Source: CBDVBZ01 sp965372355 | GTDB taxonomy: Bacteria; Krumholzibacteriota; Krumholzibacteriia; WVZY01 | Assembly (NCBI GenBank): GCA_965372355.1 | Contig: CBDVBZ010000101.1 | Span: forward strand, 1-13,610 | DNA length: 13,610 nt | Direction of reading: 5' to 3' | Shown: positions 6,410 to 13,610 of the stretch, piece after piece | Numbering within the stretch: the stretch's first letter is position 1 | How the letters are laid out: each line of letters begins with the position of its first letter | Position numbers and translations under genes: made by a program | The notes under the pieces: generated by a model | What the model was told of the DNA's origin: nothing | Database searches by the model: none | The model's input: the letters and a program-made list of their open reading frames with translations, nothing else

Positions 6410-6444
6410 TCGACGGAAGGAGAATCTGCCGGGTTCTGATCGCT

Positions 6445-7071
6445 TTAGGGGCGCGGTTCGGCGGGGTCAATACCAGATTTCTCACACAGGCGCACAAGTT
6501 CGGCCACGGAATCCATTTCGAGCTTGTGCATTACGCGACCGCGGTGAATCTTGACCGTTTCCTCGGAGATACCCAGTTCGTAGGCGATCTGCTTGTTTGG
6601 TATTCCGGTGATCACGTAGGTCATGACCTCGTGCTCACGCGGAGTCAGCATTTCGATTTGCTCGTTTATCGCAGAGCTTTCAGCCCGACGGGCCCGGTTC
6701 TTCGCATCTCTGGCCAGCGACACACGGATGGCATGTAGAAGGTCATCCCGATCTACTGGCTTCGTGAGGAAATCAACGGCACCCTTTTTCATGGCCTGAG
6801 CCGCGGTCGGAACATCTGCGTGCCCAGAAAGGAATATGATCGGCATGCAGTACTCGGACTCACACAGCGCTTCCTGGAGATCCGGCCCGGACATCTCGGG
6901 CATTCTGACATCCAGCACAATGCAACCCGGCCCGGCGTTCCTTCCGGACGCCAGGAAATCTTTGGCCGACGCGAACGATTCCGCGTTTATGCTTGCCGCG
7001 CGCACGAGCCGCGTGATTCCCCGACGGGCGGACGGATCATCGTCAATAATGAAAACCGTAGGTTCGCTCAT
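6445..7071 (-). CDS. FixJ/NarL-type response regulator with LuxR helix-turn-helix
   Basis: This encodes 208 residues. The N-terminal receiver (about 4-118) has VFIIDDDPSARRG (acidic pair Asp10/Asp11), CIVLDVRMPEMSG with phospho-acceptor Asp54, IIFLSGHADV with Ser82 and AVDFLTKPVDR with Lys104. A charged linker leads to a LuxR-type DNA-binding domain (about 140-195): LTPREHEVM, GIPNKQIAYELGISEETVKI, HRGRVMHKL. SGHADV and the FLTKPVD segment are typical of the FixJ branch. The ATG overlaps the stop of the kinase gene as ATGA, so the two are translationally coupled and almost certainly cognate. Phosphorylation at Asp54 should favour a dimer that binds inverted repeats. The repeats at 3376-3395 and 6390-6409 are the obvious candidate targets, by inference. 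Its receiver is clearly related to the two single-domain receivers in this window. Confidence 0.95.
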   Translation of the reverse strand: MSEPTVFIIDDDPSARRGITRLVRAASINAESFASAKDFLASGRNAGPGCIVLDVRMPEMSGPDLQEALCESEYCMPIIFLSGHADVPTAAQAMKKGAVDFLTKPVDRDDLLHAIRVSLARDAKNRARRAESSAINEQIEMLTPREHEVMTYVITGIPNKQIAYELGISEETVKIHRGRVMHKLEMDSVAELVRLCEKSGIDPAEPRP

Positions 7072-10000
7072 ACTTGCCTACTTCCTTCCAGAATGGGGAT
7101 TGCAAAACCGACGCGGGCGCCACCCTCTGGCCTGTTCTCCGCGAACATCTCTCCCCCATGCGCGTTGATGATCGATTTGCTGATCGCGAGTCCCATACCC
7201 GTTCCGCCGGGTTTCCAAGTTGCCAGAGGCTCGAAGATGCGATCAATCTTGCCGGGACTGATACCCGACCCACAGTCCTCTACCCAAACCTTGACGTTGT
7301 TCGCGTCGTATGCCGTCGCAACATGGAGTCGGCGATCATTATCAGCCAGGCCCTGCATCGCCTGCATGCCATTTGTAATGAGATTGACCAGGACCTGCTG
7401 GATCTGAATTTTGTTTCCATTCAGCACAGGGATCGACGGGGCGCGTTCTGTCGTCAGATTGACACGCTGCAGGATGAATTCGCTGTGGAGCAAGTGTTCG
7501 GTCTCGGTGACGACGGCGTTGACATCAACCGGCAGGAACTCTCCCTTTTGCTCACGGTACAGCTCTCGCAAATTGCGCATGACATCTCCGGCGCGCTTGG
7601 CGTCCGCCGCGATATCGGCCATGATCTCTTTCCATTCGTTGCCTTTCCAGTTGCCACTCTTGATCATCAGTTCGGCGGCCTGTGCATTGCTGAGAATGCC
7701 CGTGAGCGGCTGGCTGAGCTCGTGGGCTATCGATCCAGTCAACTGCCCCATGCTCGTGGCGCGATCCATCCGGGCCAGAGCATCCCTTTGCTCTCGCACT
7801 TCCCGCTCCGCGCGCTTGAGTTCCGTGATTTCCATGTACGTGTTAACAACGAACTCGACCTTGCCCTTCGCGTCGTTGATCGGGTACAGGTGGCTCTGAA
7901 TCCATGGTGACTTCAGCTCGGGATTCTCAAAGCCCACGATTTCTTTCGCTGCCTCGCCCGCACTGTACTCAATCGGCGGCAGAACGACCGGTTCACCCGC
8001 GAACGCTCTTTCAACAAGCTGTTGGACGCCGAGTCTCTCCAACTGCGGGTCGGCAAGCATGTTGTATTTCGCCACTGTTAGCGCCGCCTCATCGTCATTG
8101 ACGCCCCACAGCTTCTTCCAGGCGGCATTCACTTCGGTAATCTGGCCTTCTGGCGTCAGTATCTCAATAGCCAGCGGGGACTGCTCCATTAGCTTGCGGA
8201 ACCGCTCCTCGCTACGCGTCAACTTCTGTTCCGCCTGCTTGCGCGGCGTGATGTCGGTCAAGGAGCCCGACATTCGCGTGGCGTTGCCCATTTCGTCCCA
8301 GATGGCCTGCCCGCGGGCATGAAACCACCGGTACTCCCCGGATTTGGTTCGAAGTCGATAATCTATGCGATAGAGGGCACGTTGCTTTAGATGCTTGTTA
8401 ATGGCCGTTTGGGCAGACTGCGCATCGTCGGGGTGCATCCAACCCCTGAAGTCGTCCATCGTGATCGATAACTCTGCCGGCGCGTAGCCCATAAGCTCCT
8501 TCGTGCGGTCAGAAGTATACAACTCGTTCGTAATGAGGTCCCAGTCCCAGATCCCGGCCGCGGATCCTGCAACGGAAAGCTCAAAGCGTTCTTGGCTCGT
8601 CTGAAGCTCGGAGATTTTTTGGCGGACACTATCGTAGAGCAGCGTATTCTCCATGGAGATGGCAAACTGCGCAGCCAGATGTTTGATGACGGCCAGATTC
8701 TCCAGGGTGAAGATATCCGTCATTTGGCAATTCTCAAGATACAGCATGGCGTTGAGCTCGCCGTGGATCTTGGCGGGGATGCAAGCAATTGATTTAACAT
8801 CGCGAGCACGGATCAATCTGTCTTTGCTAAAACGATGATCCTGTCGGGCATCCGCCACGACCAGCACGTCTTCTGACCTACAGCAGTATTGAAAGACAGG
8901 CTCCGGAACGAGCTCGGTCTCACTATCGCCATCACCCGGATCGAAACGTCGGGTGAGAAGAATGTCAGACTCCTTCGTCGCGACATCTCCATGTGCTTGT
9001 ACCAGCCAGTTTTCTCCCTGCCGCACCAACAACACCGCGTTATCTGCACCCGAGTTGGACATCACAAGCTCCGTCATCCGGGTCAAAAGCCGATCGAGGT
9101 TGGTTTCGGAGGAGAGCATCTGTGAAGCGCTCATGATACTGTCCAGGTCCATTTGGACCGGAGTGATGGGCTGGCTCGCGGTGGTGGTGCGTAGATGCCC
9201 GGGCGTATCCAGGTGTCCCGTTGAGGGCGTCTGGGCTTTGAAGTAGTCCGGATAGATTTCTTCGAGGTTGGCAACCTTCGCTTCGGCCCCCCACTGACGG
9301 TAGAGCTCGCGTGCCTCCCGCATATACATTCCGGCAATCCTGTCGTTGCCGCTCTCTCGCCAGAATCTGCCGCAAAGCTCGTTGGCCAGTGCTTCCTCGT
9401 GAATAAAACCGTTTTCTTTTGCCTTTTTGATAGCCCGCTCGTAGAATTCGGCGGCTTTCCACCTGTCGCCAGCGACCCGGGATTTCTCCGCCTGCAGCAG
9501 GTCGTACTCATGTCGATAGTTCATCGGCGCTGCCTCGGCCCACAGTGCCAATTCCTTCTCGAATTGATCCAGTTTCGCGGACCGGTCCTGCCTGTCCGCT
9601 TCATTCTCGTCATCCGTCAGGCCTGCAATGCATGCCAAACCGCCAATGAACGAGATCTTGGTATATAGATAATGCGGATTCAGGCTGCCTCTGTATCTTA
9701 GCGTCTCTTCGATGTATTGATACGCCTCTTCAGGTTTGCCGAAGAGATAAGACAACGTCATCTTCAGCAAGCCGTAAAGGGTCAGCAGCATATGGTTGCC
9801 GGTCAGTCGCGACATCATTGTCTCTTCGGAGAACCATTCTCCTTCCAATCGCGTTGTACTTGCCGATTCTCCCGTCAGATTAAGTGCGGATTGTGCGAAC
9901 AATAAGAACATGCACAGGGTGACTTCCTGGTTTTTGCTTTTGCACAACTCAATGGATAGCTCGACTTCCGAAATATAGACTTGTAGCGGCTTCCCAGTGC

Positions 10001-13000
10001 TCCACAAAAGGAGCGTGTAGTTCAGAAGGCAGTAGAAACTCCATTCAAGATCGCCCGCCTTTATCGCTATGTCGTGGTAAGTCTTGAGCGGCGTTATCAG
10101 GTCATGGACCGGATGTTCCCAATGACGCACCCAAGCACACTGCATGTTCATGATCTCCGCGGCTGGGCCGGGATCGGGGTACTTTTCGAGCAAGTCAACC
10201 GCAAGGTGCCCGAACCGGTTACCCTCACGATATTGCTGGATAAAACAAAGATGCGTCGCATACCAGGAGTACGCAAAGCCCGATACGGCGCAGTTGCCAT
10301 GACGACTGATGATGTTCAGCATGGTGAAAATCAAAGAAGGGAGACGCTCAGGTACCGAGAATATCACCGGGGTCGTAATCGCCTTGAGTATCTCCATGGC
10401 CGCCAGCTTCTTTTCATCCGTCATGGCGGGCAGTTCATACAACTCATCAGTCGTCTGGTCGGATTCGCGCTCGGCATCGAAGGAGACGTCGAGCTTCTCG
10501 AGGTAGCCTTCCGCCAGGGAAATTGATTCGGCTAGTTCATTCGCCCCGATCTTCGACATGATCATCGTCTTATGGGCGACGCTCGAATCGATATCCCGTT
10601 CAACATGCTCCAGAATCGTGTCGAATAGCACGCTGACTTTTTCGCTTTGAATGCACAGAAAACGAGCCTCTATCAATTCGTTGTGAACATCCAGAGTCAG
10701 CCGGTAGTGATCGTGCCAACTGCTCTCACCCAGAAGAGCAAGACTCCGTTCGAGATACTCCGCGGCCGCAGAGAAGGCCGAAGATGCCTTGGATTTGCCG
10801 CCTGCTTGCAGGTTCATCAGCGCCAGCTCAAGTCTTTCCGCCGGCTCAGTCAACAAATGCGCGCCCAAGTTGTATTGACCGACGATGTCGAAGATCCGCC
10901 CTTCCTGTTGTGATTCGCCAGTACTTGCAAGCAGCGACCGTCCGATTTCCAGATGCTTGCCGCGTCTGCTTTCTTCATCAATCAAGGTGTACGCGGCTTG
11001 CCGTACCTGGTCGTGCACGAACTCGTATGCATTGTCCAATTCAATGATATGCTGCCCGCGCAATAATGGGATCAGTATTGCTTTCACCTCATGTGCGGCA
11101 AGTCCCGAGACCAAACTAAGAGTCGGTACGTCAAATCGGTTGCCGATGCATGCGGCAAGTGTCAAGATGTTCGTTGCCTCTTCTGGCAGTTGCGCAATTG
11201 ATTTTGCCAGGAGGTCGGCCACATTGTCCGCTATTGCCTCTCTGCTTATGTCTCCGATATCCCACTCCCAGCCTTCCATCTCGGAAATGTAGCGAATACG
11301 ACCTTCTGCGTTCAAAGAAGACAGCAGCCGCCGCATGAAGAATGGATTACCCCGCGTTTTGTCGTGGATGGTCGCACCTAGCTCCTTGATACCCTCGCGC
11401 GACCTCAGCGTATCCGATAGAAGTGCTTCGACGTGCTGCATCTGCAAATCATCGAGCTTCAATATCCGAAGCGGCATTCCCCGCTCTTTCTGGCTGCCAA
11501 TGAATTTCGCGAGCGGATGGGTTGCATCCACTTCGTTGTCGCGGTAAGCGCCGACAACCAACAATCCGGGCTGATTGAACTCGGACTGGATCACTTCGAG
11601 CAACCTGAGCGAGGCCCCATCGATCCACTGCAGATCATCGACGAACAGGGTCAGCGGGCGCTCGACCGTGGCAACGGCGGAAAGAAAGTTCATGACGACG
11701 TGGTGGAAGCGGTTTTCTTCGTTCTGGCCTCCCAGCCGTGGCACATCGGGCTGCGTGCCGATGAGCTCCTCGAGAGCAGGCAGGATGTCTGTCAGTACCT
11801 TGCCCACGTCGCCGACAGCCTCTCGAACCTTGTCCTTCCACTCACTGAAGACGTCCTCCGGTTCGGTTAGGATCTGGGACACTAATACGTCAAACGCCTG
11901 TGCGATCCCCGCGTAAGGGATGGTGCTCACGTATTGGTCGAACTTACCCCCTACGAAGTTGCCGTGTCCTTCGGACACGCGTCGTTGTATCTCTTCGACC
12001 AGCGCTGTCTTGCCGACACCGGAGTAACCGCCGACAAACAGCATCGACGAGGCCTCCTGGGAGGCGTTTTCGAAGGTATCCTCCAGTATCTTCAACTCGC
12101 TTTCGCGGCCGTAGAGCTTCTGAGGGTATTTGAATCTTCGGGCATAATCAGCCTCTCCCAGGCGAAACGCCTCTATAGTATTGTCAGGCTTTAGACGCTG
12201 TAGGCATTTCACAAGGTCGGCCCGGACCCCGGCGGCGGATTGATAACGGTCGTCCGCACTCTTCTCGAGCAGCTTCAGAACGATCGTGCTGATCGCCTCG
12301 GGGATCTCTGACGACAGGTGAGATGGGGAGACCGGTGTACGCGCAATATGCTGATGGATGACCTCCGCCGGGTTTTTCGAATCGAACGGTAACCGGTGGG
12401 TCATGAGCTCATAAAGGACCACCCCGAGAGAGTACAGATCCGATCTTTCATCCACTGCCCGGTTGATTCTCCCGGTCTGTTCCGGTGAAATATAGGGGAC
12501 GGCCCCGAGTATCTGGTCGGGCCGGACCTTTTGATATCCATCGCCGTCGATGCGGGACGCGGCACCCAGATCGATGATGTGAACCGTGTGGTCTTTTTCT
12601 CCGATGAGTATGTTTTTGCTGTTGAGATCCAGATGGATGACGTCCTTTTGATGGATTCTCCCCAGGATCCGGGCTAGTTCGATGGCTATTTCCAGCCTCG
12701 ACCGTAGACTGAGCGGTTTTCTCGCTATATGATCCCGCAGGCTCTCCCCATCGATGTACTCCAGGATCAAAGCCGACTGATTCTCGATCAGCCGTCGCCC
12801 CACGGCTTTGCGCACCCCCTCGACCGCCTCGAGGGCTCGAGTCATTTCGTATTCATTTTCCAGGGATCGAATGCTTCGTTGCGATGAGTGGCGCCCGGAG
12901 GGTCTCTTGACAGCCACAGGATTCGCGTAATCCGGAAGAACCTCGACGGAGACTATCGAGTTGCCTTGATAGATGATTTCTTTGCGGGCCGATTCCATTA

Positions 13001-13103
13001 TCGCTGCCGCCGACAGCCAAAGGGGGACATTTCGGAGTCTCGTATCCATGGAGACTTCTGCTAACTGTGACGACAGCAGGAGTATACCACGGCTCAGGCC
13101 CAT
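7068..13103 (-). CDS. Giant fusion sensor kinase: Ser/Thr kinase-like, AAA ATPase, helical repeats, GAF, PAS-PAS, histidine kinase
   Basis: This encodes 2011 residues from 13103. Residues about 45-300 form a Ser/Thr kinase domain: VAVK (Lys66), HLDLNSKN (Asp159, Asn164; Leu replaces the Arg of HRD), DLG (Asp178) and SPE, with a poorly formed glycine loop. About 330-690 is an AAA/STAND ATPase with Walker A GGYSGVGKT (358-366) and Walker B LTLFVDDLQWID. About 700-1290 is helical, TPR-like. A GAF domain covers about 1335-1490, followed by PAS domains at about 1505-1625 and 1632-1765. The histidine kinase has the H-box SIAHELSQPL (His1794), N-box LVNLITN, DCGSG and GGTGMGL. There is no transmembrane segment or attached receiver, so it is a soluble sensor passing phosphate to the adjacent regulator (ATGA overlap). 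This architecture is known in cyanobacteria and proteobacteria. The start is uncertain: AGGAG lies only two bases from 13103, and the ATGs at 13049 and 12998 still leave the kinase domain whole. Confidence 0.93.
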   Translation of the reverse strand: MGLSRGILLLSSQLAEVSMDTRLRNVPLWLSAAAIMESARKEIIYQGNSIVSVEVLPDYANPVAVKRPSGRHSSQRSIRSLENEYEMTRALEAVEGVRKAVGRRLIENQSALILEYIDGESLRDHIARKPLSLRSRLEIAIELARILGRIHQKDVIHLDLNSKNILIGEKDHTVHIIDLGAASRIDGDGYQKVRPDQILGAVPYISPEQTGRINRAVDERSDLYSLGVVLYELMTHRLPFDSKNPAEVIHQHIARTPVSPSHLSSEIPEAISTIVLKLLEKSADDRYQSAAGVRADLVKCLQRLKPDNTIEAFRLGEADYARRFKYPQKLYGRESELKILEDTFENASQEASSMLFVGGYSGVGKTALVEEIQRRVSEGHGNFVGGKFDQYVSTIPYAGIAQAFDVLVSQILTEPEDVFSEWKDKVREAVGDVGKVLTDILPALEELIGTQPDVPRLGGQNEENRFHHVVMNFLSAVATVERPLTLFVDDLQWIDGASLRLLEVIQSEFNQPGLLVVGAYRDNEVDATHPLAKFIGSQKERGMPLRILKLDDLQMQHVEALLSDTLRSREGIKELGATIHDKTRGNPFFMRRLLSSLNAEGRIRYISEMEGWEWDIGDISREAIADNVADLLAKSIAQLPEEATNILTLAACIGNRFDVPTLSLVSGLAAHEVKAILIPLLRGQHIIELDNAYEFVHDQVRQAAYTLIDEESRRGKHLEIGRSLLASTGESQQEGRIFDIVGQYNLGAHLLTEPAERLELALMNLQAGGKSKASSAFSAAAEYLERSLALLGESSWHDHYRLTLDVHNELIEARFLCIQSEKVSVLFDTILEHVERDIDSSVAHKTMIMSKIGANELAESISLAEGYLEKLDVSFDAERESDQTTDELYELPAMTDEKKLAAMEILKAITTPVIFSVPERLPSLIFTMLNIISRHGNCAVSGFAYSWYATHLCFIQQYREGNRFGHLAVDLLEKYPDPGPAAEIMNMQCAWVRHWEHPVHDLITPLKTYHDIAIKAGDLEWSFYCLLNYTLLLWSTGKPLQVYISEVELSIELCKSKNQEVTLCMFLLFAQSALNLTGESASTTRLEGEWFSEETMMSRLTGNHMLLTLYGLLKMTLSYLFGKPEEAYQYIEETLRYRGSLNPHYLYTKISFIGGLACIAGLTDDENEADRQDRSAKLDQFEKELALWAEAAPMNYRHEYDLLQAEKSRVAGDRWKAAEFYERAIKKAKENGFIHEEALANELCGRFWRESGNDRIAGMYMREARELYRQWGAEAKVANLEEIYPDYFKAQTPSTGHLDTPGHLRTTTASQPITPVQMDLDSIMSASQMLSSETNLDRLLTRMTELVMSNSGADNAVLLVRQGENWLVQAHGDVATKESDILLTRRFDPGDGDSETELVPEPVFQYCCRSEDVLVVADARQDHRFSKDRLIRARDVKSIACIPAKIHGELNAMLYLENCQMTDIFTLENLAVIKHLAAQFAISMENTLLYDSVRQKISELQTSQERFELSVAGSAAGIWDWDLITNELYTSDRTKELMGYAPAELSITMDDFRGWMHPDDAQSAQTAINKHLKQRALYRIDYRLRTKSGEYRWFHARGQAIWDEMGNATRMSGSLTDITPRKQAEQKLTRSEERFRKLMEQSPLAIEILTPEGQITEVNAAWKKLWGVNDDEAALTVAKYNMLADPQLERLGVQQLVERAFAGEPVVLPPIEYSAGEAAKEIVGFENPELKSPWIQSHLYPINDAKGKVEFVVNTYMEITELKRAEREVREQRDALARMDRATSMGQLTGSIAHELSQPLTGILSNAQAAELMIKSGNWKGNEWKEIMADIAADAKRAGDVMRNLRELYREQKGEFLPVDVNAVVTETEHLLHSEFILQRVNLTTERAPSIPVLNGNKIQIQQVLVNLITNGMQAMQGLADNDRRLHVATAYDANNVKVWVEDCGSGISPGKIDRIFEPLATWKPGGTGMGLAISKSIINAHGGEMFAENRPEGGARVGFAIPILEGSRQV
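13081..13086 (-). promoter_or_regulatory. Possible -10 box (TATACT) inside the longest kinase frame
   Basis: TATACT is read on the minus strand at the end of a GTGGTATA half-site (13083-13090), the same eight bases as one arm of the two full operators. The other arm is not recognisable. If used, transcription would begin near 13074, and the kinase would have to start at 13049 or 12998. No convincing -35 is seen. Confidence 0.25.
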
Positions 13104-13610
13104 TTCTCCTGAAAAAGTCGTCCGGCGGGCAGCGGGTCGAAGAGCAACCCACCACCATTCTCAAAACCCCACTTTCGCCCCCACCCTAATACGTCTCATG
13201 TCCTGAAGAGACCGCGTGAGCCGTTTGGCCCTCGAGCCCATGCTACTCCAAAGATCGCGTTTGGTTTCAACGGTCACTTCACGTTCGACCCGATCCGCAT
13301 GGGCTATGTCGACGGCGAGACGGGCGTGACGGTGCTTCTCGACGTGCCCCGCAACGAGCAGTTCACTATCGCCACGCCGATCCCCTACGGACTGCGGATC
13401 GGCCCCGATGATACCGTCTGGTCGACGGAGTTGGGCGGCGGCGCTGACTCACTCGGATAGTGCGGCGATCGGACCGCGTATGGGGATAGTAACGATTGCT
13501 GATAGCCTGACAGATCATCGCCGACCGTGCCGCGGTGCCACCGCTCTTCTGATACGCTTGAATAGCGCCTGCTGCGTACCGAGATACTTTCTTATCCAAC
13601 CTATCCAAAG
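13104..13610. other. Right-end region without an intact gene
   Basis: About 500 bases upstream of the kinase gene. The first 100 bases are G/C-run rich and should hold the kinase promoter, but no clear -35/-10 pair was found. A possible degraded beta-propeller fragment lies at 13251-13460 on the plus strand. From 13461 to 13610 nothing was recognised on either strand; an 80-codon minus-strand frame there has no family signature. Confidence 0.5.
13251..13460 (+). pseudogene. Possible fragment of a Vgb/NHL-type beta-propeller protein
   Basis: A plus-strand frame ending at TAG (13458-13460) reads KIAFGFNGHFTFDPI, then GYVDGETGVTVLLDVP, then PIPYGLRIGPDDTVWSTELG. The spacing of D-x-x-TG, a run of strand residues, PYG, PDD-x-VW and TEL matches one blade of virginiamycin B lyase-like or NHL/SMP-30-type propellers, which repeat PYG..PDG..W(F)TE. 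Only about one and a half blades remain. There is no start codon with a ribosome site, and the frame stops right after the motif, so it looks like a remnant. It is divergent from the kinase gene and probably unrelated to it. The match is from memory of the motif and modest in strength. Confidence 0.35.

Noticed and set aside
7074..7910. 278-codon plus-strand frame
   Set aside because: Antisense to the histidine kinase domain; no independent start signal or family.
13083..13102. Third full copy of the inverted repeat before the kinase
   Set aside because: Only one arm (TATACCAC) is present; the partner arm does not match.
13366..13608. 80-codon minus-strand frame at the right edge
   Set aside because: No ribosome site or family motif, and its second half is antisense to the propeller-like fragment.

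Overview
The window looks like a chromosomal stretch from a Gram-negative, moderately high-GC bacterium, probably a proteobacterium or relative. This rests on an Omp85 outer-membrane barrel, a lipoprotein, several Sec signal peptides, two periplasmic L,D-transpeptidases and strong AGGAG-type ribosome binding sites. No RNA gene, CRISPR array, transposase or integrase was recognised.

Left block (about 1-3340, minus strand): a co-directional envelope gene cluster. In transcription order it holds a broken single-domain response regulator (3339-3044), a glycine-zipper protein (3029-2475), a small secreted protein (2440-2033), a helical lipoprotein (2001-940), a doubtful 31-codon ORF (874-779) and the start of a one-POTRA Omp85/BamA-TamA-like barrel protein (710 to beyond base 1). 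The last is the longest open frame from a good start at this edge.

Middle block (3441-5883, plus strand): two L,D-transpeptidases of different families (YkuD_2-like, then LdtD/YcbB-like), one base apart. They run divergently from the left block.

Right block (13103-5955, minus strand): a 2011-residue fusion kinase (Ser/Thr-kinase-like domain, AAA ATPase, helical repeats, GAF, two PAS, histidine kinase), overlapping by ATGA with a FixJ/NarL-type response regulator. A stand-alone receiver gene with its own promoter-like region follows.

The most interesting signal is a 20-bp inverted repeat, TATCCCAC-N4-GTGGTATA. It occurs twice: at 3376-3395, between the two divergent envelope operons, and at 6390-6409, upstream of the stand-alone receiver. 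At all three flanking promoters a good -10 hexamer lies about 31-32 bp from the centre of the repeat, which puts an activator near -43. I infer that the FixJ-type regulator, driven by the giant kinase, activates the transpeptidase operon, the barrel/lipoprotein operon and the receiver gene, making a self-contained envelope-remodelling regulon. The broken regulator at 3044-3339 seems to be a paralogue of the intact receiver that lost about 142 bp, including its phospho-acceptor, between short GC repeats.

The right end (13104-13610) is mostly non-coding, with a possible beta-propeller gene fragment on the plus strand.
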